Below are positions 45,824-55,800 of a DNA stretch of 64,000 bases, in pieces. Both the position numbers and the translations under genes were made by a program. The notes beneath the pieces were generated by a model that ran no database searches, had not been told where the DNA came from, and was given only the letters and a program-made list of their open reading frames with translations. The DNA is from an uncultured Clostridia bacterium (GTDB taxonomy: Bacteria > Bacillota > Clostridia > Christensenellales > Borkfalkiaceae). How positions within the stretch are numbered: the first letter of the stretch is position 1; every line of letters begins with the position of its first letter. Location: assembly GCA_934254825.1 (NCBI GenBank), contig CAKQMB010000012.1, positions 1-64,000 on the forward strand. Reading direction: 5' to 3'.

Positions 45824-48358
45824 GTGAAAAAATCGACACGCATTGCATTATGCTCGTTCGTTTCGTCGATACTTCTGCTTCAAGGCGTTTCGTGCAGCGG
45901 AAACACCGGCGAAATTTCGGTTGACTCCGGATCTCGTCCGGGGGGCGGAGACAAGACGGAAGCATATGAATTGTGGAGTACTTATTCGACGTCGAAAGTC
46001 GGGCAGAACTCCGATACGAACGGTAATTTTACGGTTAAAGACGCGAAATTGGAAGTTTCGATGATGAAAAACGAAACCGAGGGCGCGCAGCTTATCGTAA
46101 CCGCAAACAAAGATATCGGTTCGTTTTCGCTTAAAGGCGGCGAACTCAAAACTTCGGACGGAAAGATTTTCCCGCTCGGAAACGTCGACATTTATCAGCA
46201 GAAATATATTAAAGTCAACAATAAAACCGACTTTAACGGAGTGTATACGATAGGCGAATACGTTCCCGATATGCTTTTGCCGATGAGCGTTGCCGAAAGT
46301 TACAAGGAAAACACCGTGAAAGCGGGCAACAATCAGGGTATTTACGTCGAATTCGACTCGAAAGGGGTCGAGGACGGTTTGTACACGGGTTCTTTCGCGC
46401 TCGAAATCGACGGGGAAACGACGAATATTCCCGTTTCGGTGAACGTCTGGGATATAGAGTACGACGGAAGAAGGTCTTTCAAGTCCTGTTTCGTTATGTA
46501 TCAGAGTTCGCTTTTGAGAGGCGAATTCGACAATACGGACGAGATCGTCGATAATTATATCGACTTTTTCCTCGATTACAAAATCAATACCTGTCTTCAT
46601 AACTTGAAGAGAAACAATTTCGACGCTTACGGCGAGGAATGGCTTCGATCGGTGGTGAGGACGAAAGATAACCTTAACTATAACTCCGTTTATATACCTT
46701 ATCAGTTCCCGCCCTCTTACGTTGCGTACAGAGGCGGCGTACCCACGAAAGAAACGGAAGTCTGTTTGCAGTATGTGACCGCGCTTGCGAAAATCAGCAC
46801 GCCCGAAAACTGTTATATCGATTACGCGTATTTTTATCCCTTCGAACTCGACGAAGCCGATATAGATACCCTTTATAACCGCGCCGCCAATGCGGAAAGA
46901 ATGCTTTCGGAAGGCGGAGACGTGGATCAGATGCTTTCGCTTGCCGCAGACAGGCTCAGAGCCGACGGAGAATTCCTCGCTCTTGCCGAAACGTACGGGC
47001 AGGAATTCGTCGATCACGTTCTGGACTCCGTGCTTAAAATTCCCACGCTTTTCACCAACGTGAACTTCATGGAAGAATGGGTCGATAATTACAGCGCTTC
47101 GTTCTGCCCCTATCTCAGCGTGTTCGGAAACGGGCATATAAGCGAGCATTACGCTTCCGCGGCGAACAAAAGAGATACCGAAGTGTGGGCGTACACCTGC
47201 GTGGGTCCGACCTATCCTTATCCCACTTTCCATATCGACGACTATAATCTCGGAACGAGAATTTCGGGCTGGATGGAAAAGGCTTACGGAATAGACGGTT
47301 ATCTTTATTGGGCGTCCACCAACGGACACAAGAGCGACGAATGGTATAAATACGTCGATCAGTACGAAGACGCTACGAGATACGCGGGCGCGGACGGAGA
47401 CGGTTATCTCGTTTATCCCGGTAAATATTACGGATTGAACGGTCCGATCCCGTCGCTGAGACTTGTCGCTTACCGCGACTCGATGGACGATTACGATATG
47501 CTCTGCGTTTACGAGCGGAAGCTTGAAAGCTACTACGAAAAATACGGTCTGGGCGAACTCGATTTCAACGATTACGTCGCCGATATTTACTCTTCGCTTT
47601 TCAATTCCGCGATTTATTATACCGACGATTCGCTTGTGGATAACGCAAGAAAAGAACTTGCGAAACGTATTCTCGCGCTTAATAACGAAGACGGAATAAT
47701 GCTTTACGAACAGGGCGGTCGCGCCGAGATCTATTCCGAAGCAAGCTCGCTTTCGATAAACGGAAAAACCTGCGTCGGAACGGCTGTCGGCGAAAACGGT
47801 TACGTCTTCGACGTCACGGGAAACCTCGGAAAGCTTACCGTTTCCACGAGTAAGTCGACCGCGGAATTCGCGCTCAGACGGTCTTCCGCGATAGAGATAA
47901 AGGACGATACCGTTACGGTAAGCGACAACAGCTCCCGCACGGTTTCGGGCGGGGTTTTGACCGCCGTTTTAAGAGGAAAACTCTTCGGCTCGGGCATAAA
48001 CGATTTGCAGACGGTGAGTTTCACTCCGTACGCGTCGGTTAAGGTTTCGGGCATAAACGGAGCCGAAAGCGTGCGCGCGGTAGCGGAAAACGCGTCCGAT
48101 CGCGCCGTGAATATTTTCGTCAGATTTGTTTCGGACGGCAGAGTTTACGAACTCGGATCGACCTATCTCGAAGCGGGACAAAAGAGAAATCTCGTGTTTG
48201 CGTTTTCGGGAAAAGCTTCCGCGCTCGGCTCGGGCGAATTGCAGTTCTATATGCAGAACGTCGTTAAGGACGAACTCGGCGAGTACGGTTTGCAAGCGGA
48301 TAAAACAATTAAAATTTACGAAATACGCGCGCAGTACGCAAGGGGGAGCGAAAAATGA
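45824..48358 (+). CDS. DUF4091/GH123-like lipoprotein
   Basis: An 844-residue lipoprotein with a GTG start behind AGGGAGA and lipobox VSC (Cys near 24). An N-terminal beta-sandwich (residues 45-215) is followed by a barrel-like region. That region ends in GYLYWASTNG and a segment with YPGKYYGLNGPIPSLRLVAYRDSMDDYDML, typical of DUF4091 proteins related to GH123 beta-N-acetylgalactosaminidases. The C-terminal 200 residues form extra beta domains. It probably cleaves or binds an amino-sugar-containing glycan outside the cell. The catalytic acid pair could not be assigned with confidence. The stop overlaps the next start. Confidence 0.8.
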   Translation: MKKSTRIALCSFVSSILLLQGVSCSGNTGEISVDSGSRPGGGDKTEAYELWSTYSTSKVGQNSDTNGNFTVKDAKLEVSMMKNETEGAQLIVTANKDIGSFSLKGGELKTSDGKIFPLGNVDIYQQKYIKVNNKTDFNGVYTIGEYVPDMLLPMSVAESYKENTVKAGNNQGIYVEFDSKGVEDGLYTGSFALEIDGETTNIPVSVNVWDIEYDGRRSFKSCFVMYQSSLLRGEFDNTDEIVDNYIDFFLDYKINTCLHNLKRNNFDAYGEEWLRSVVRTKDNLNYNSVYIPYQFPPSYVAYRGGVPTKETEVCLQYVTALAKISTPENCYIDYAYFYPFELDEADIDTLYNRAANAERMLSEGGDVDQMLSLAADRLRADGEFLALAETYGQEFVDHVLDSVLKIPTLFTNVNFMEEWVDNYSASFCPYLSVFGNGHISEHYASAANKRDTEVWAYTCVGPTYPYPTFHIDDYNLGTRISGWMEKAYGIDGYLYWASTNGHKSDEWYKYVDQYEDATRYAGADGDGYLVYPGKYYGLNGPIPSLRLVAYRDSMDDYDMLCVYERKLESYYEKYGLGELDFNDYVADIYSSLFNSAIYYTDDSLVDNARKELAKRILALNNEDGIMLYEQGGRAEIYSEASSLSINGKTCVGTAVGENGYVFDVTGNLGKLTVSTSKSTAEFALRRSSAIEIKDDTVTVSDNSSRTVSGGVLTAVLRGKLFGSGINDLQTVSFTPYASVKVSGINGAESVRAVAENASDRAVNIFVRFVSDGRVYELGSTYLEAGQKRNLVFAFSGKASALGSGELQFYMQNVVKDELGEYGLQADKTIKIYEIRAQYARGSEK

Positions 48359-51300
48359 GAAAGATTAAGCTTATTCTGATTTTTGTTCTTGCCGTTTGTC
48401 TGTCGGCGTGTGTTTTTGCGGCGTGCAGCGGCAATCCCGGCGGTTCTTCCTCGTCTTCGGTCGGGGATAGCGAAAGTCACGGCGAAAGCGGCTCGGAAAA
48501 ACCCGATTACGCGGACGGCGAATACACTTTGCTCGATTTCGAAAGCGCCGCCGATCTTTACAGCGTGCGCCCGTATATTCCCGATATACTCGATATTTAC
48601 GGAACGATTTCGGTCGTAAAGGAAGACGGTCGCGCCCGCTCGGGAAGCGGAAGCCTTAAATATGCTTACGAATCGGGGAAAAAGCCTACGCTTTTGTTTT
48701 ATCCCGCGCATTCGGCTCATCCCGATATCCCAGTCGGGAAACTGGCTTCGTTCGGCGTGAGCGTGTTCTCTTCGGCGGAAAACGCGCAGAAAATAACGCT
48801 CGGGGTCGTTTCTACCAAAGCGGTGATTTACGAGGAGACGAGAGATCTTCTCCCCGGCTGGAACGATTATGTTTTCGAACTCGATCCCGTTCTAGTCAGA
48901 TTCAGAAGCGGTGAAATAAACGCGTTCGGCATAGGTTTCGAAACGGGCAGAACGCCTTGCGATTATTACCTCGACAAATGGACGGCTACGGTCGGCGAAA
49001 AAGAGCTTACCGAGGTTCAGAAAACCGCGCTTTTGTTTGCGGAAAAGGCGGGCGAACTCGAAAGCGGCGTTCCCGATACGAACACCCTTCTTTCGGCTTA
49101 CGAATATTATAAAAAACTCGATAAATCGTGCCGCTCGGCGGTTTCGCAGTACTACGATAAGTACGAAAAAGCCGTCAAGAGACTTCTTGAAACCAAGAGT
49201 TGGGCTTCCGAACCGGGCGTGACCGATATAGCTTTTCTTTCGGACGATTACGGCGTTTTACAGCTTTCCGAAACCGACGGCGTTTCTTACGAATTCGTTT
49301 CGGACGCTTTCGGCTCGGGTGCGGGCGGAACGATGTTCGTGTTCGACGGCTTTGAACAAAACGCCGTGAAAGAAGACGGAACGGAAGAGACCGCGAAAGA
49401 CGCGGAAACGAAATTCGACGTCGGCATCACGACGGCTACTATCATAACCGACAGTTACGATTACGTCGCGTTCGACGTGAGAAACGATTCGGATAAAACG
49501 TTTACGCTTCGTTTCAACGGTTCGGAAAACGTCGTTACTGTTCCCGGAGGATTTTCGGGCGAAGTGAACGTCCCCATGACGAACATTGTGGAAACGGGCA
49601 ACTCGATAACCTTTACTTTCAATTATAAAACGGGCGAAATTTCGTCGGCAAGAATTTGCGTTTCGGCAATCCGCGCGTTTACTATTCCGAGAGAGGAGAT
49701 CGTTTCGGCGGCTCTTACCGAAAACGGGTACGTTGCGGAAGGCAACGCGACCGTTTCGCCCTCGGGCAAAAAATACAAGCTCGACGTCAGGGATGCGAAC
49801 GCGAAAATAAAGCTCGACAAAGCGTATTCTTCGATAAACGTTTCTCAAAGCGTTCTTTTCTCCGCGGTTTCCGATAAAAACGTAAATATCGGACTTTATG
49901 ACGCGGCGGGCGAGAAGATCGAAGAATTTAACGTTACGCCCACGGCAAGCGTTATTTCCCTTACGGCGGAAGAATACGGCGCGGCGGCTTATCTGAAAGC
50001 CGACGTGGCGTGCGTTCTCACCGTTTCGGATATGCTTCTTGCAAGAACGGTCGACGGCGATTATGCCGAGATAATTCTTAAAAACGATTACGTTGCGGGC
50101 GCAGACCGTATATCCACGGAAAACGCGAGAGAAGCGATATATTTCGTCAGTTCTTTCGAGAGTATGCTTTTATATAAGCAGAACTATATGAAGAACAACG
50201 ACGCGGACGTTTACGCGGACATTCTCGCGCGGGCGGAAGCCGTTTCGATCACGTTCAAAGCGGCTGTCGCGAACGTCGAAAACGGCACGGCGAGCGAGGC
50301 GGAAGATAAACTCGTCCTCGATCTGTCGGCGCAGTATTCCGCGCTTAAATCCGTCGACGCGCTCGGCAGCGACGAGCTTAAAATGATAGAAAAAGCCAAA
50401 AAAGGCAGACTTCTGAAATATAAATACACTCTTTTCGACTTCGACAATCCTATGGCTACCGCCGATTTCGGCAAGGAGACCAAGTGGTTCGATTGGAGCG
50501 GAAATATCGCTCTGGAAAATTTCGGAGGCGGTAAAAAATTGTCGATAAGCGTTCAGAAGGTTATGCCCGACGGCGACAGAAACGCGAGAAGAATTTTCGT
50601 TTCTTACGATTTTTCGGGAGCTTCTTCCGCATTGAACGGTTACGATTACGTCTCGTGGAGAATTTATAACGCCAACGCAACAGACAAAACGCTGTTCTTC
50701 GTAACTTACGGTTGGGGCAGTACCGTTTATTCCTGTACGCTTCACGCAAATCGTTGGACCGACGTCAAGCTTACCGTAAGCGATTTCAAAAACGCGGGAT
50801 ATTTCGTTATTTATCCTACCGATCCGGGCGAAAAATTCTATATCGACAACGTTTACGCCTGCTCGGTGGAATACGTTCAGAATCTGATAGACTCTCTTCC
50901 CGCGGCGGACTCGGTCACGAGTGCGGACAGAGACGTCGTAGAATCGGCAAGAGCGGAGTACGAAAAACTTTCCGCCCTCGCAAAGAAAAAGGTCGACGCG
51001 GCAAAACTCGTTGCGGCGGAGAAAAAGCTTGCGATAATTCCTTTAACGGTATTCGATATGTCGGCGGCGGGAGCGACGGATAATTTCACGCACCCGACGG
51101 ATATTCCGGCATACCTCTGGAACGGGGATTTCTCGATAAAAACCGACGCGACTTACGGCAAGGTTCTCGCCGTTCACACCACGGGTACTACCGGAACTCA
51201 ACCCGTAGTATATCTCGGTTACAAACTCGGCGGAATGACGCTTTCGGAATACGATTTCGTTACGTTTAACGTTTACAATCCCAAAAAAGCAAATCTTACG

Positions 51301-51483
51301 TTTGCGGTCATCACAAGAGGCTGGGGTAAGAAATATTACGGTTGTACGCTCACAGCCGAGGGTTGGACGGAAATAATCCTTCCCGCTTCGTCGTTCGTAA
51401 GCGCAGGGTATTTGTATTTCGCCAACGTGGAGAAGAACGAAGAACTCACTTTCCTTATAACGGATATCGTCGCGCATAACTGA
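48355..51483 (+). CDS. Large lipoprotein with duplicated carbohydrate-binding-like modules
   Basis: A 1042-residue lipoprotein (lipobox FAAC) translationally coupled to the DUF4091 gene (ATGA). A first sandwich (about 55-215) begins YTLLDFESAADLY. Helical spacers follow near 225-280, 620-680 and 855-895; the last resembles FIVAR-type three-helix units (VTSADRDVVESARAEYEKL). Two C-terminal modules of about 145 residues (near 700-845 and 900-1042) are related: both have YDYVSWRIYN or YDFVTFNVYN, GWGSTVYSCTL or GWGKKYYGCTL, and W(T)(D/E) then NAGYF or SAGYL. They look like paired carbohydrate-binding domains. No catalytic motif is evident. Confidence 0.75.
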   Translation: MRKIKLILIFVLAVCLSACVFAACSGNPGGSSSSSVGDSESHGESGSEKPDYADGEYTLLDFESAADLYSVRPYIPDILDIYGTISVVKEDGRARSGSGSLKYAYESGKKPTLLFYPAHSAHPDIPVGKLASFGVSVFSSAENAQKITLGVVSTKAVIYEETRDLLPGWNDYVFELDPVLVRFRSGEINAFGIGFETGRTPCDYYLDKWTATVGEKELTEVQKTALLFAEKAGELESGVPDTNTLLSAYEYYKKLDKSCRSAVSQYYDKYEKAVKRLLETKSWASEPGVTDIAFLSDDYGVLQLSETDGVSYEFVSDAFGSGAGGTMFVFDGFEQNAVKEDGTEETAKDAETKFDVGITTATIITDSYDYVAFDVRNDSDKTFTLRFNGSENVVTVPGGFSGEVNVPMTNIVETGNSITFTFNYKTGEISSARICVSAIRAFTIPREEIVSAALTENGYVAEGNATVSPSGKKYKLDVRDANAKIKLDKAYSSINVSQSVLFSAVSDKNVNIGLYDAAGEKIEEFNVTPTASVISLTAEEYGAAAYLKADVACVLTVSDMLLARTVDGDYAEIILKNDYVAGADRISTENAREAIYFVSSFESMLLYKQNYMKNNDADVYADILARAEAVSITFKAAVANVENGTASEAEDKLVLDLSAQYSALKSVDALGSDELKMIEKAKKGRLLKYKYTLFDFDNPMATADFGKETKWFDWSGNIALENFGGGKKLSISVQKVMPDGDRNARRIFVSYDFSGASSALNGYDYVSWRIYNANATDKTLFFVTYGWGSTVYSCTLHANRWTDVKLTVSDFKNAGYFVIYPTDPGEKFYIDNVYACSVEYVQNLIDSLPAADSVTSADRDVVESARAEYEKLSALAKKKVDAAKLVAAEKKLAIIPLTVFDMSAAGATDNFTHPTDIPAYLWNGDFSIKTDATYGKVLAVHTTGTTGTQPVVYLGYKLGGMTLSEYDFVTFNVYNPKKANLTFAVITRGWGKKYYGCTLTAEGWTEIILPASSFVSAGYLYFANVEKNEELTFLITDIVAHN

Positions 51484-51531
51484 AATAAGCGGGCGTGAAC
51501 GGACAATAAACACACAAGCAATTACAGGCAG

Positions 51532-53118
51532 ATGAAAAAATTCAGACATTTGTCCGCATTTCTGGAAACATCGAGCGGGGTAACGCCTGCCGTCGGGACG
51601 ATAAAGAGATTTATAAAGATTATCTCGGCGTTCGGTTACGACAGGCTTTATCTCGGTATGGCGGACTCTTACAAAATAGAAGGCGAACCCTATTTCGGAT
51701 ATAAGCGCGGCGGTTATACCAAAGAGGAACTTAACGAAATAGACGAGTACGCAAAAACGAAAAAAGTGGAGATCGTCCCGCAGGTTCAACTGCTGGGACA
51801 TCTCCATTATCTTAAAAAATACCCCGTTTACGAAAATCTGTTCGACACGAACGACTCGCTGATCGTCGGAGACGAAAAAGTTTACGAGCTTATCGGAAAG
51901 ATGGTAAAAACGATTTCGGAAGGGCTTTCTTCGAGGCGTATCCATATCGGTCTCGACGAAACTTTCGGTCTCGGAACGGGCAATTATCTCAAAAATCACG
52001 AACCCGCCGACAGAAAAGAGCTTATTTTAAGACATGTCGGAAGGGTTTTTGAAATTCTTACGGAATACGGCTATACGTCCGTCGAAATGTGGGGCGATAT
52101 GCTTTCGGACGAAAATTCGACCGTTTCTTTTGACGAAGTTAAAAGGCGTTTGCCGAAAAATTCGTCCGTTATCGTATGGAATTACGAGATTAAAGACGAA
52201 GAGAAACTTTTAAAAATAATAAACGACGGCAAAAAAATGACCGACGTCCCCGCGTTTGCGGGCGGAGTGTGGAAATATCTCGGATTCGGTCCCAACAACG
52301 CGTTTTCCATCGATTGTATTCTCGAACAGGAAAAAGTGTGCGCCGAAAACGGCGTGGAAAATTTTATCGTAACATTATGGTCGGATAACGTCGCGCCGTG
52401 TTCGCTTTTTGCCGCGCTTCCGACTCTTTTCGTTGCCGCGGAATATGCGGCGGGAAGAATAAATCTTGCCGACGAAATCGACAAGACGAGGTTTTTCAAA
52501 GCCGCGGGCATAAGTTACGACGATATGTATTCCCTCGAATATCTCGATAACCCTTTCAAGGAAAACGTCACGACGAGAAGTTCGAGTTCGGTGTGGCTTT
52601 TATATACCGACATTCTGCTCGGCAATTTCGACACGCTCGTGCCTTGCGGAGCAAAAGAAGCTTATCTGAAACTTGCGGAGGAATACAAAGCTCTTTCGAA
52701 AGGTAAATTCGGGTATCTGTTTGTCGTCGCCGCGCTTCTTTCGGACGCTCTGGCGATAAAAGCGCAATTGCCGAAAGAGATAAGGGAAGCTTATCGATGC
52801 AATGACAAAAGCGCCGTTAATCGACTTATAGGCGAGGTTAAAAGGCTTAAAGCCGCACTGAACAAATTTATGCTCGGGTATGAAAAGTACTTTTTAAAAG
52901 ACAACAAGGCGTTCGGCGTGGAGGTTTATCATATTCGTATAGGCGAGGCGATCGCGCGTTGCGATTACGCCGTGAGAAGGCTGACCGCGTTTATGAAAAA
53001 CGGCGAAAAAATCGAGGAGACAGAAGGCGGCGTACAACTTCTTACCTATAAGCCGATGCCGACGATCTGTTGCAGTATTATGACCGATCCGAAGCTTCTT
53101 GTTTCTTATTGTATTTAA
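51532..53118 (+). CDS. GH20-like beta-N-acetylhexosaminidase
   Basis: A 528-residue cytoplasmic protein with a TIM barrel of the GH20 type. The catalytic Asp-Glu pair is in HIGLDETFGLG (Asp142, Glu143), and family-typical elements are VPQVQLLGHLHYL near 85 and VEMWGDM near 185. The usual N-terminal GH20b domain is missing; the protein starts directly with the barrel. The C-terminal 170 residues are helical. No signal peptide suggests action on imported fragments. The ribosome site is weak. GH78-like and nucleoside-hydrolase-like genes follow in the same direction within 20 bases each. Confidence 0.8.
   Translation: MKKFRHLSAFLETSSGVTPAVGTIKRFIKIISAFGYDRLYLGMADSYKIEGEPYFGYKRGGYTKEELNEIDEYAKTKKVEIVPQVQLLGHLHYLKKYPVYENLFDTNDSLIVGDEKVYELIGKMVKTISEGLSSRRIHIGLDETFGLGTGNYLKNHEPADRKELILRHVGRVFEILTEYGYTSVEMWGDMLSDENSTVSFDEVKRRLPKNSSVIVWNYEIKDEEKLLKIINDGKKMTDVPAFAGGVWKYLGFGPNNAFSIDCILEQEKVCAENGVENFIVTLWSDNVAPCSLFAALPTLFVAAEYAAGRINLADEIDKTRFFKAAGISYDDMYSLEYLDNPFKENVTTRSSSSVWLLYTDILLGNFDTLVPCGAKEAYLKLAEEYKALSKGKFGYLFVVAALLSDALAIKAQLPKEIREAYRCNDKSAVNRLIGEVKRLKAALNKFMLGYEKYFLKDNKAFGVEVYHIRIGEAIARCDYAVRRLTAFMKNGEKIEETEGGVQLLTYKPMPTICCSIMTDPKLLVSYCI
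52819..52829 (+). repeat. Dispersed motif AATCGACTTAT, exact copy inside the GH20-like gene
   Basis: Plus-strand exact copy with GCGCCG before and AGGCG after, encoding part of AVNRLIGEV. The flanks match the hairpin copy at 31523-31549. Confidence 0.58.
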
Positions 53119-53136
53119 TGTCGGGAATTTCTGAAA

Positions 53137-54732
53137 ATGGATTTTAAAATTATAGCCGAGAAAAATATTAACGGCTCGGAAAAACTGATAAAAAACGCCG
53201 AAACGGAGAAATCGTCGTTTAAGTACGACCCGTGCGAGGTTTTAAGCGGAGGTTACGTCGTTATCGATTTCGGCGAGGAATTAAGCGGAAATCTTAACGT
53301 AACGTTCGGTAAAAACGACGGCGGAACGGTAAGAATTCGTCTCGGCGAGTCGGCATACGAAGCTTGCGCGGAAATCGGCGAAAAGAACGCCGGCAACGAC
53401 CATTCGCTCAGAGATAATTTTTACAGGGCGATAACGTGCGGAGAAATTTCTACGAGCGAAAGCGGATTTCGGTTCGCGAGGATAGATAACGTCGGGACTT
53501 CGACGGTTAAAATTTCGAGGATTTATGCCGTAGAATACGATAACGGGTACAAAAAGAAAGGTTATTTCTTATGCGACGACGAACGTTTAAATAAAATTTA
53601 CTCCGCGGCGGAGAAAACGATCGGGCTTTGCGTCAGAAAAGACGACCTTTGGGACGGCGTGAAACGAGACAGGGCGATGTGGATAGGCGATTTTTATCCC
53701 GAACTCACCGCCGCGTTTTATGTCTACGGGGTTATTCCGCAGTTCGAACGGGTTTTAACGGAAGGCGCGCCCGACGATAAATCGTGGGTGAATAAAATCC
53801 CGTCCTATTCGGCGTGGTGGATAATCTGTCTCGAAAAATATTATCGGCTTTCGGGCAGAAAATCGTTCGTTAAAGGTTTACTCGATAAAGTGGATTTCGC
53901 GGTGAAGTCGTTTTCTTCGATAATAAAGGAGAACGGCGAAGTCGATTATTCGGAATGCAAACTCGAATATTATCAGGATAACGAGTTTTTCTTCGACTGG
54001 CCGACGAACCTTACCGAGGACAGCAAATACGGCTGGCGTTACGTCGTTGCCTGCGCGATGAAAAAAGCGGCGGAATTATATTCGCTTTTCGGAAAAGACG
54101 CGACGCTTGCCGAAAACGTGCTTGACAGACTTAAAAAGTACCGCTATGCAGACTCGGAGTTTGCGCAGGTCACGGCATTCGGCGTGCTTTCCGGGTTTAC
54201 GGATAAAGAAAAAGGCGCGGAAACGCTCGGCAAAGACGAAGCGAAAATGACTTGTTTTATGAGTTTTGCGATAGTCGACGCGCTTATAAAGGTCGGTAAG
54301 GGCAATCTTGCGGCGGACGTGATAAAAAATTATTACGGTGCGATGCTCGATCTCGGCGCCACGACTTTCTGGGAGGATTTCGACGTTTCGTGTCTTAAAG
54401 ACGATCCGCTTCCCTTAACGGCTCTCCCCGACGGGAAAAGAAAAAACGTTCACGCCGATTACGGTAAATACTGCTATAAAGGTTTGAGATGCAGTCTGTG
54501 CCACGGCTGGTCGACGGGATTTACGGATTTCTTTTATACTTACGTTCTCGGCGTGATCCCCACAAAAGCGGGTTATAAGCAGATAAAAATCGAACCGCAT
54601 TTGTGCGGACTTAATTATGCCGAAGGCGCGATACCCACAAAATACGGAATTATAAAAATAAAGCACTCGATAAGAAACGGAAAAACGGAAACGGTTATGG
54701 AAATTCCGAAGAAAATCGACGTGGAGAAATAA
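53137..54732 (+). CDS. GH78-like alpha-L-rhamnosidase, cytoplasmic
   Basis: A 531-residue paralogue of the enzyme at 28825, with the same order of elements. It has a sandwich with IDFGEELSGNLNV and IRLGESAYEA, WDGVKRDRAMWIGDFYPE near 170-187, FDWPTNLTEDS near 285, GATTFWEDFDVS near 405-416 and SLCHGWSTG near 450. There is no signal peptide. Two GH78-like enzymes with different operon partners (esterase there; GH20-like and nucleoside-hydrolase-like here) suggest different oligosaccharide substrates. Confidence 0.8.
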   Translation: MDFKIIAEKNINGSEKLIKNAETEKSSFKYDPCEVLSGGYVVIDFGEELSGNLNVTFGKNDGGTVRIRLGESAYEACAEIGEKNAGNDHSLRDNFYRAITCGEISTSESGFRFARIDNVGTSTVKISRIYAVEYDNGYKKKGYFLCDDERLNKIYSAAEKTIGLCVRKDDLWDGVKRDRAMWIGDFYPELTAAFYVYGVIPQFERVLTEGAPDDKSWVNKIPSYSAWWIICLEKYYRLSGRKSFVKGLLDKVDFAVKSFSSIIKENGEVDYSECKLEYYQDNEFFFDWPTNLTEDSKYGWRYVVACAMKKAAELYSLFGKDATLAENVLDRLKKYRYADSEFAQVTAFGVLSGFTDKEKGAETLGKDEAKMTCFMSFAIVDALIKVGKGNLAADVIKNYYGAMLDLGATTFWEDFDVSCLKDDPLPLTALPDGKRKNVHADYGKYCYKGLRCSLCHGWSTGFTDFFYTYVLGVIPTKAGYKQIKIEPHLCGLNYAEGAIPTKYGIIKIKHSIRNGKTETVMEIPKKIDVEK

Positions 54733-54750
54733 TCGGAACAACAGCGATTT

Positions 54751-55695
54751 ATGGAAAAACTGATTATCGATACCGATCTCGGATTCGACTGCGACGACGC
54801 GGGCGCGCTTGCGATCGCCAATAAACTTCATAACGACGGAAAGGCGGAAATCCTTGCCGTCACCCATTCCGTGAACAGAAAAATCGGCGGAGACGCGATA
54901 AAACTCATTAACGGGTATTACGGAAACGGAAATATTCCGATCGGCGTGGCGGATAATTACCCGATCGACGTCGATAATTTTTACGAGGAATTTTACGCGA
55001 AATTTCATTACGCCGAAAATTTCCCCGGTTGGAGCGAAAAACCGACGTTTTATAAAATATTGAACGCGCTCGGCTTAAAAAATCGCGGCGGTTCCGATTA
55101 CGAGTCGGCAAAAAGTCTTATCGTCCGGACTCTCGGAAAAAACGAGGACAAAAGCGTTACGATTGTTTGTATCGGGCAGGCGGGCAATATTGCGGAGGTT
55201 TTGAAAGAAAACGAGGATCTTTTTTTGCAAAAAGTAAAAAAGGTGGTCGTTATGTGCGGAAATTTCGCCGATTACGACAAGGAATATCTGCTCGGCGATA
55301 TGTATTGGAAGGGTGAGTTCAACGTTTTGTTGGATATTTCTTCGACGAAAAAATTGTTTTCCGTGAAAAATTTGCCCGTGTATATTCTCGATTTTCGTCA
55401 GGGTTTCGACGTTTTGTCGGGCGAGGGGCTGAGATCCGAGACGGGTAATCCCGTTTTAGCCGCGTATCTTGCTCACGGAAACGGAATAAATCTCAATTTG
55501 CCGTCCTGGGATTTGATGACGGTAATGTTTGCGGGCGGAATGTTCGGGGAAATGTTCTCGTTAAGCGAAAAAGGCTCGGTCTCGGTCGACGAAAACGGCA
55601 AAACGACTTTTAAAACGGGGAGCGGAGAGCATCGGTTGATATATCGGAAATCCTCGCAATCCGTTTTTGCGGACACCGTAAACGATTTGTTATAA
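54751..55695 (+). CDS. Nucleoside-hydrolase-fold (IUNH) protein
   Basis: A 314-residue protein of the inosine-uridine nucleoside hydrolase superfamily. The Ca-binding N-terminus is DTDLGFDCDDAGAL (Asp7, 9, 13, 15, 16), and VTIVCIGQAGNIAEVL near 130-145 matches the T-GP-TN region in altered form. Family members cleave N-glycosidic bonds of ribonucleosides, but this DCDDAGAL subgroup is often found in carbohydrate loci. It may act on another N-glycosyl or glycosyl substrate. It ends a three-gene run after GH20-like and GH78-like genes and is followed by a terminator. Confidence 0.8.
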   Translation: MEKLIIDTDLGFDCDDAGALAIANKLHNDGKAEILAVTHSVNRKIGGDAIKLINGYYGNGNIPIGVADNYPIDVDNFYEEFYAKFHYAENFPGWSEKPTFYKILNALGLKNRGGSDYESAKSLIVRTLGKNEDKSVTIVCIGQAGNIAEVLKENEDLFLQKVKKVVVMCGNFADYDKEYLLGDMYWKGEFNVLLDISSTKKLFSVKNLPVYILDFRQGFDVLSGEGLRSETGNPVLAAYLAHGNGINLNLPSWDLMTVMFAGGMFGEMFSLSEKGSVSVDENGKTTFKTGSGEHRLIYRKSSQSVFADTVNDLL

Positions 55696-55744
55696 ACGGT
55701 GTTCGTATTATTGCCTTAACGGTATTCGCATTATATTAAAAGAA

Positions 55745-55783
55745 AAACAGCGCAGGCTTCTTTTCGGGAAGTTTGCGCTGTTT
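55745..55783. terminator. Terminator between convergent genes
   Basis: AAACAGCGCA (55745-55754) pairs with TGCGCTGTTT (55774-55783), with GCTTC/GGAAG extending the stem and T-rich sequence after it. It serves the operon ending at 55695 and perhaps the convergent deacetylase gene. Confidence 0.82.
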
Positions 55784-55800
55784 GTTTGTCGGTTTTTTAT

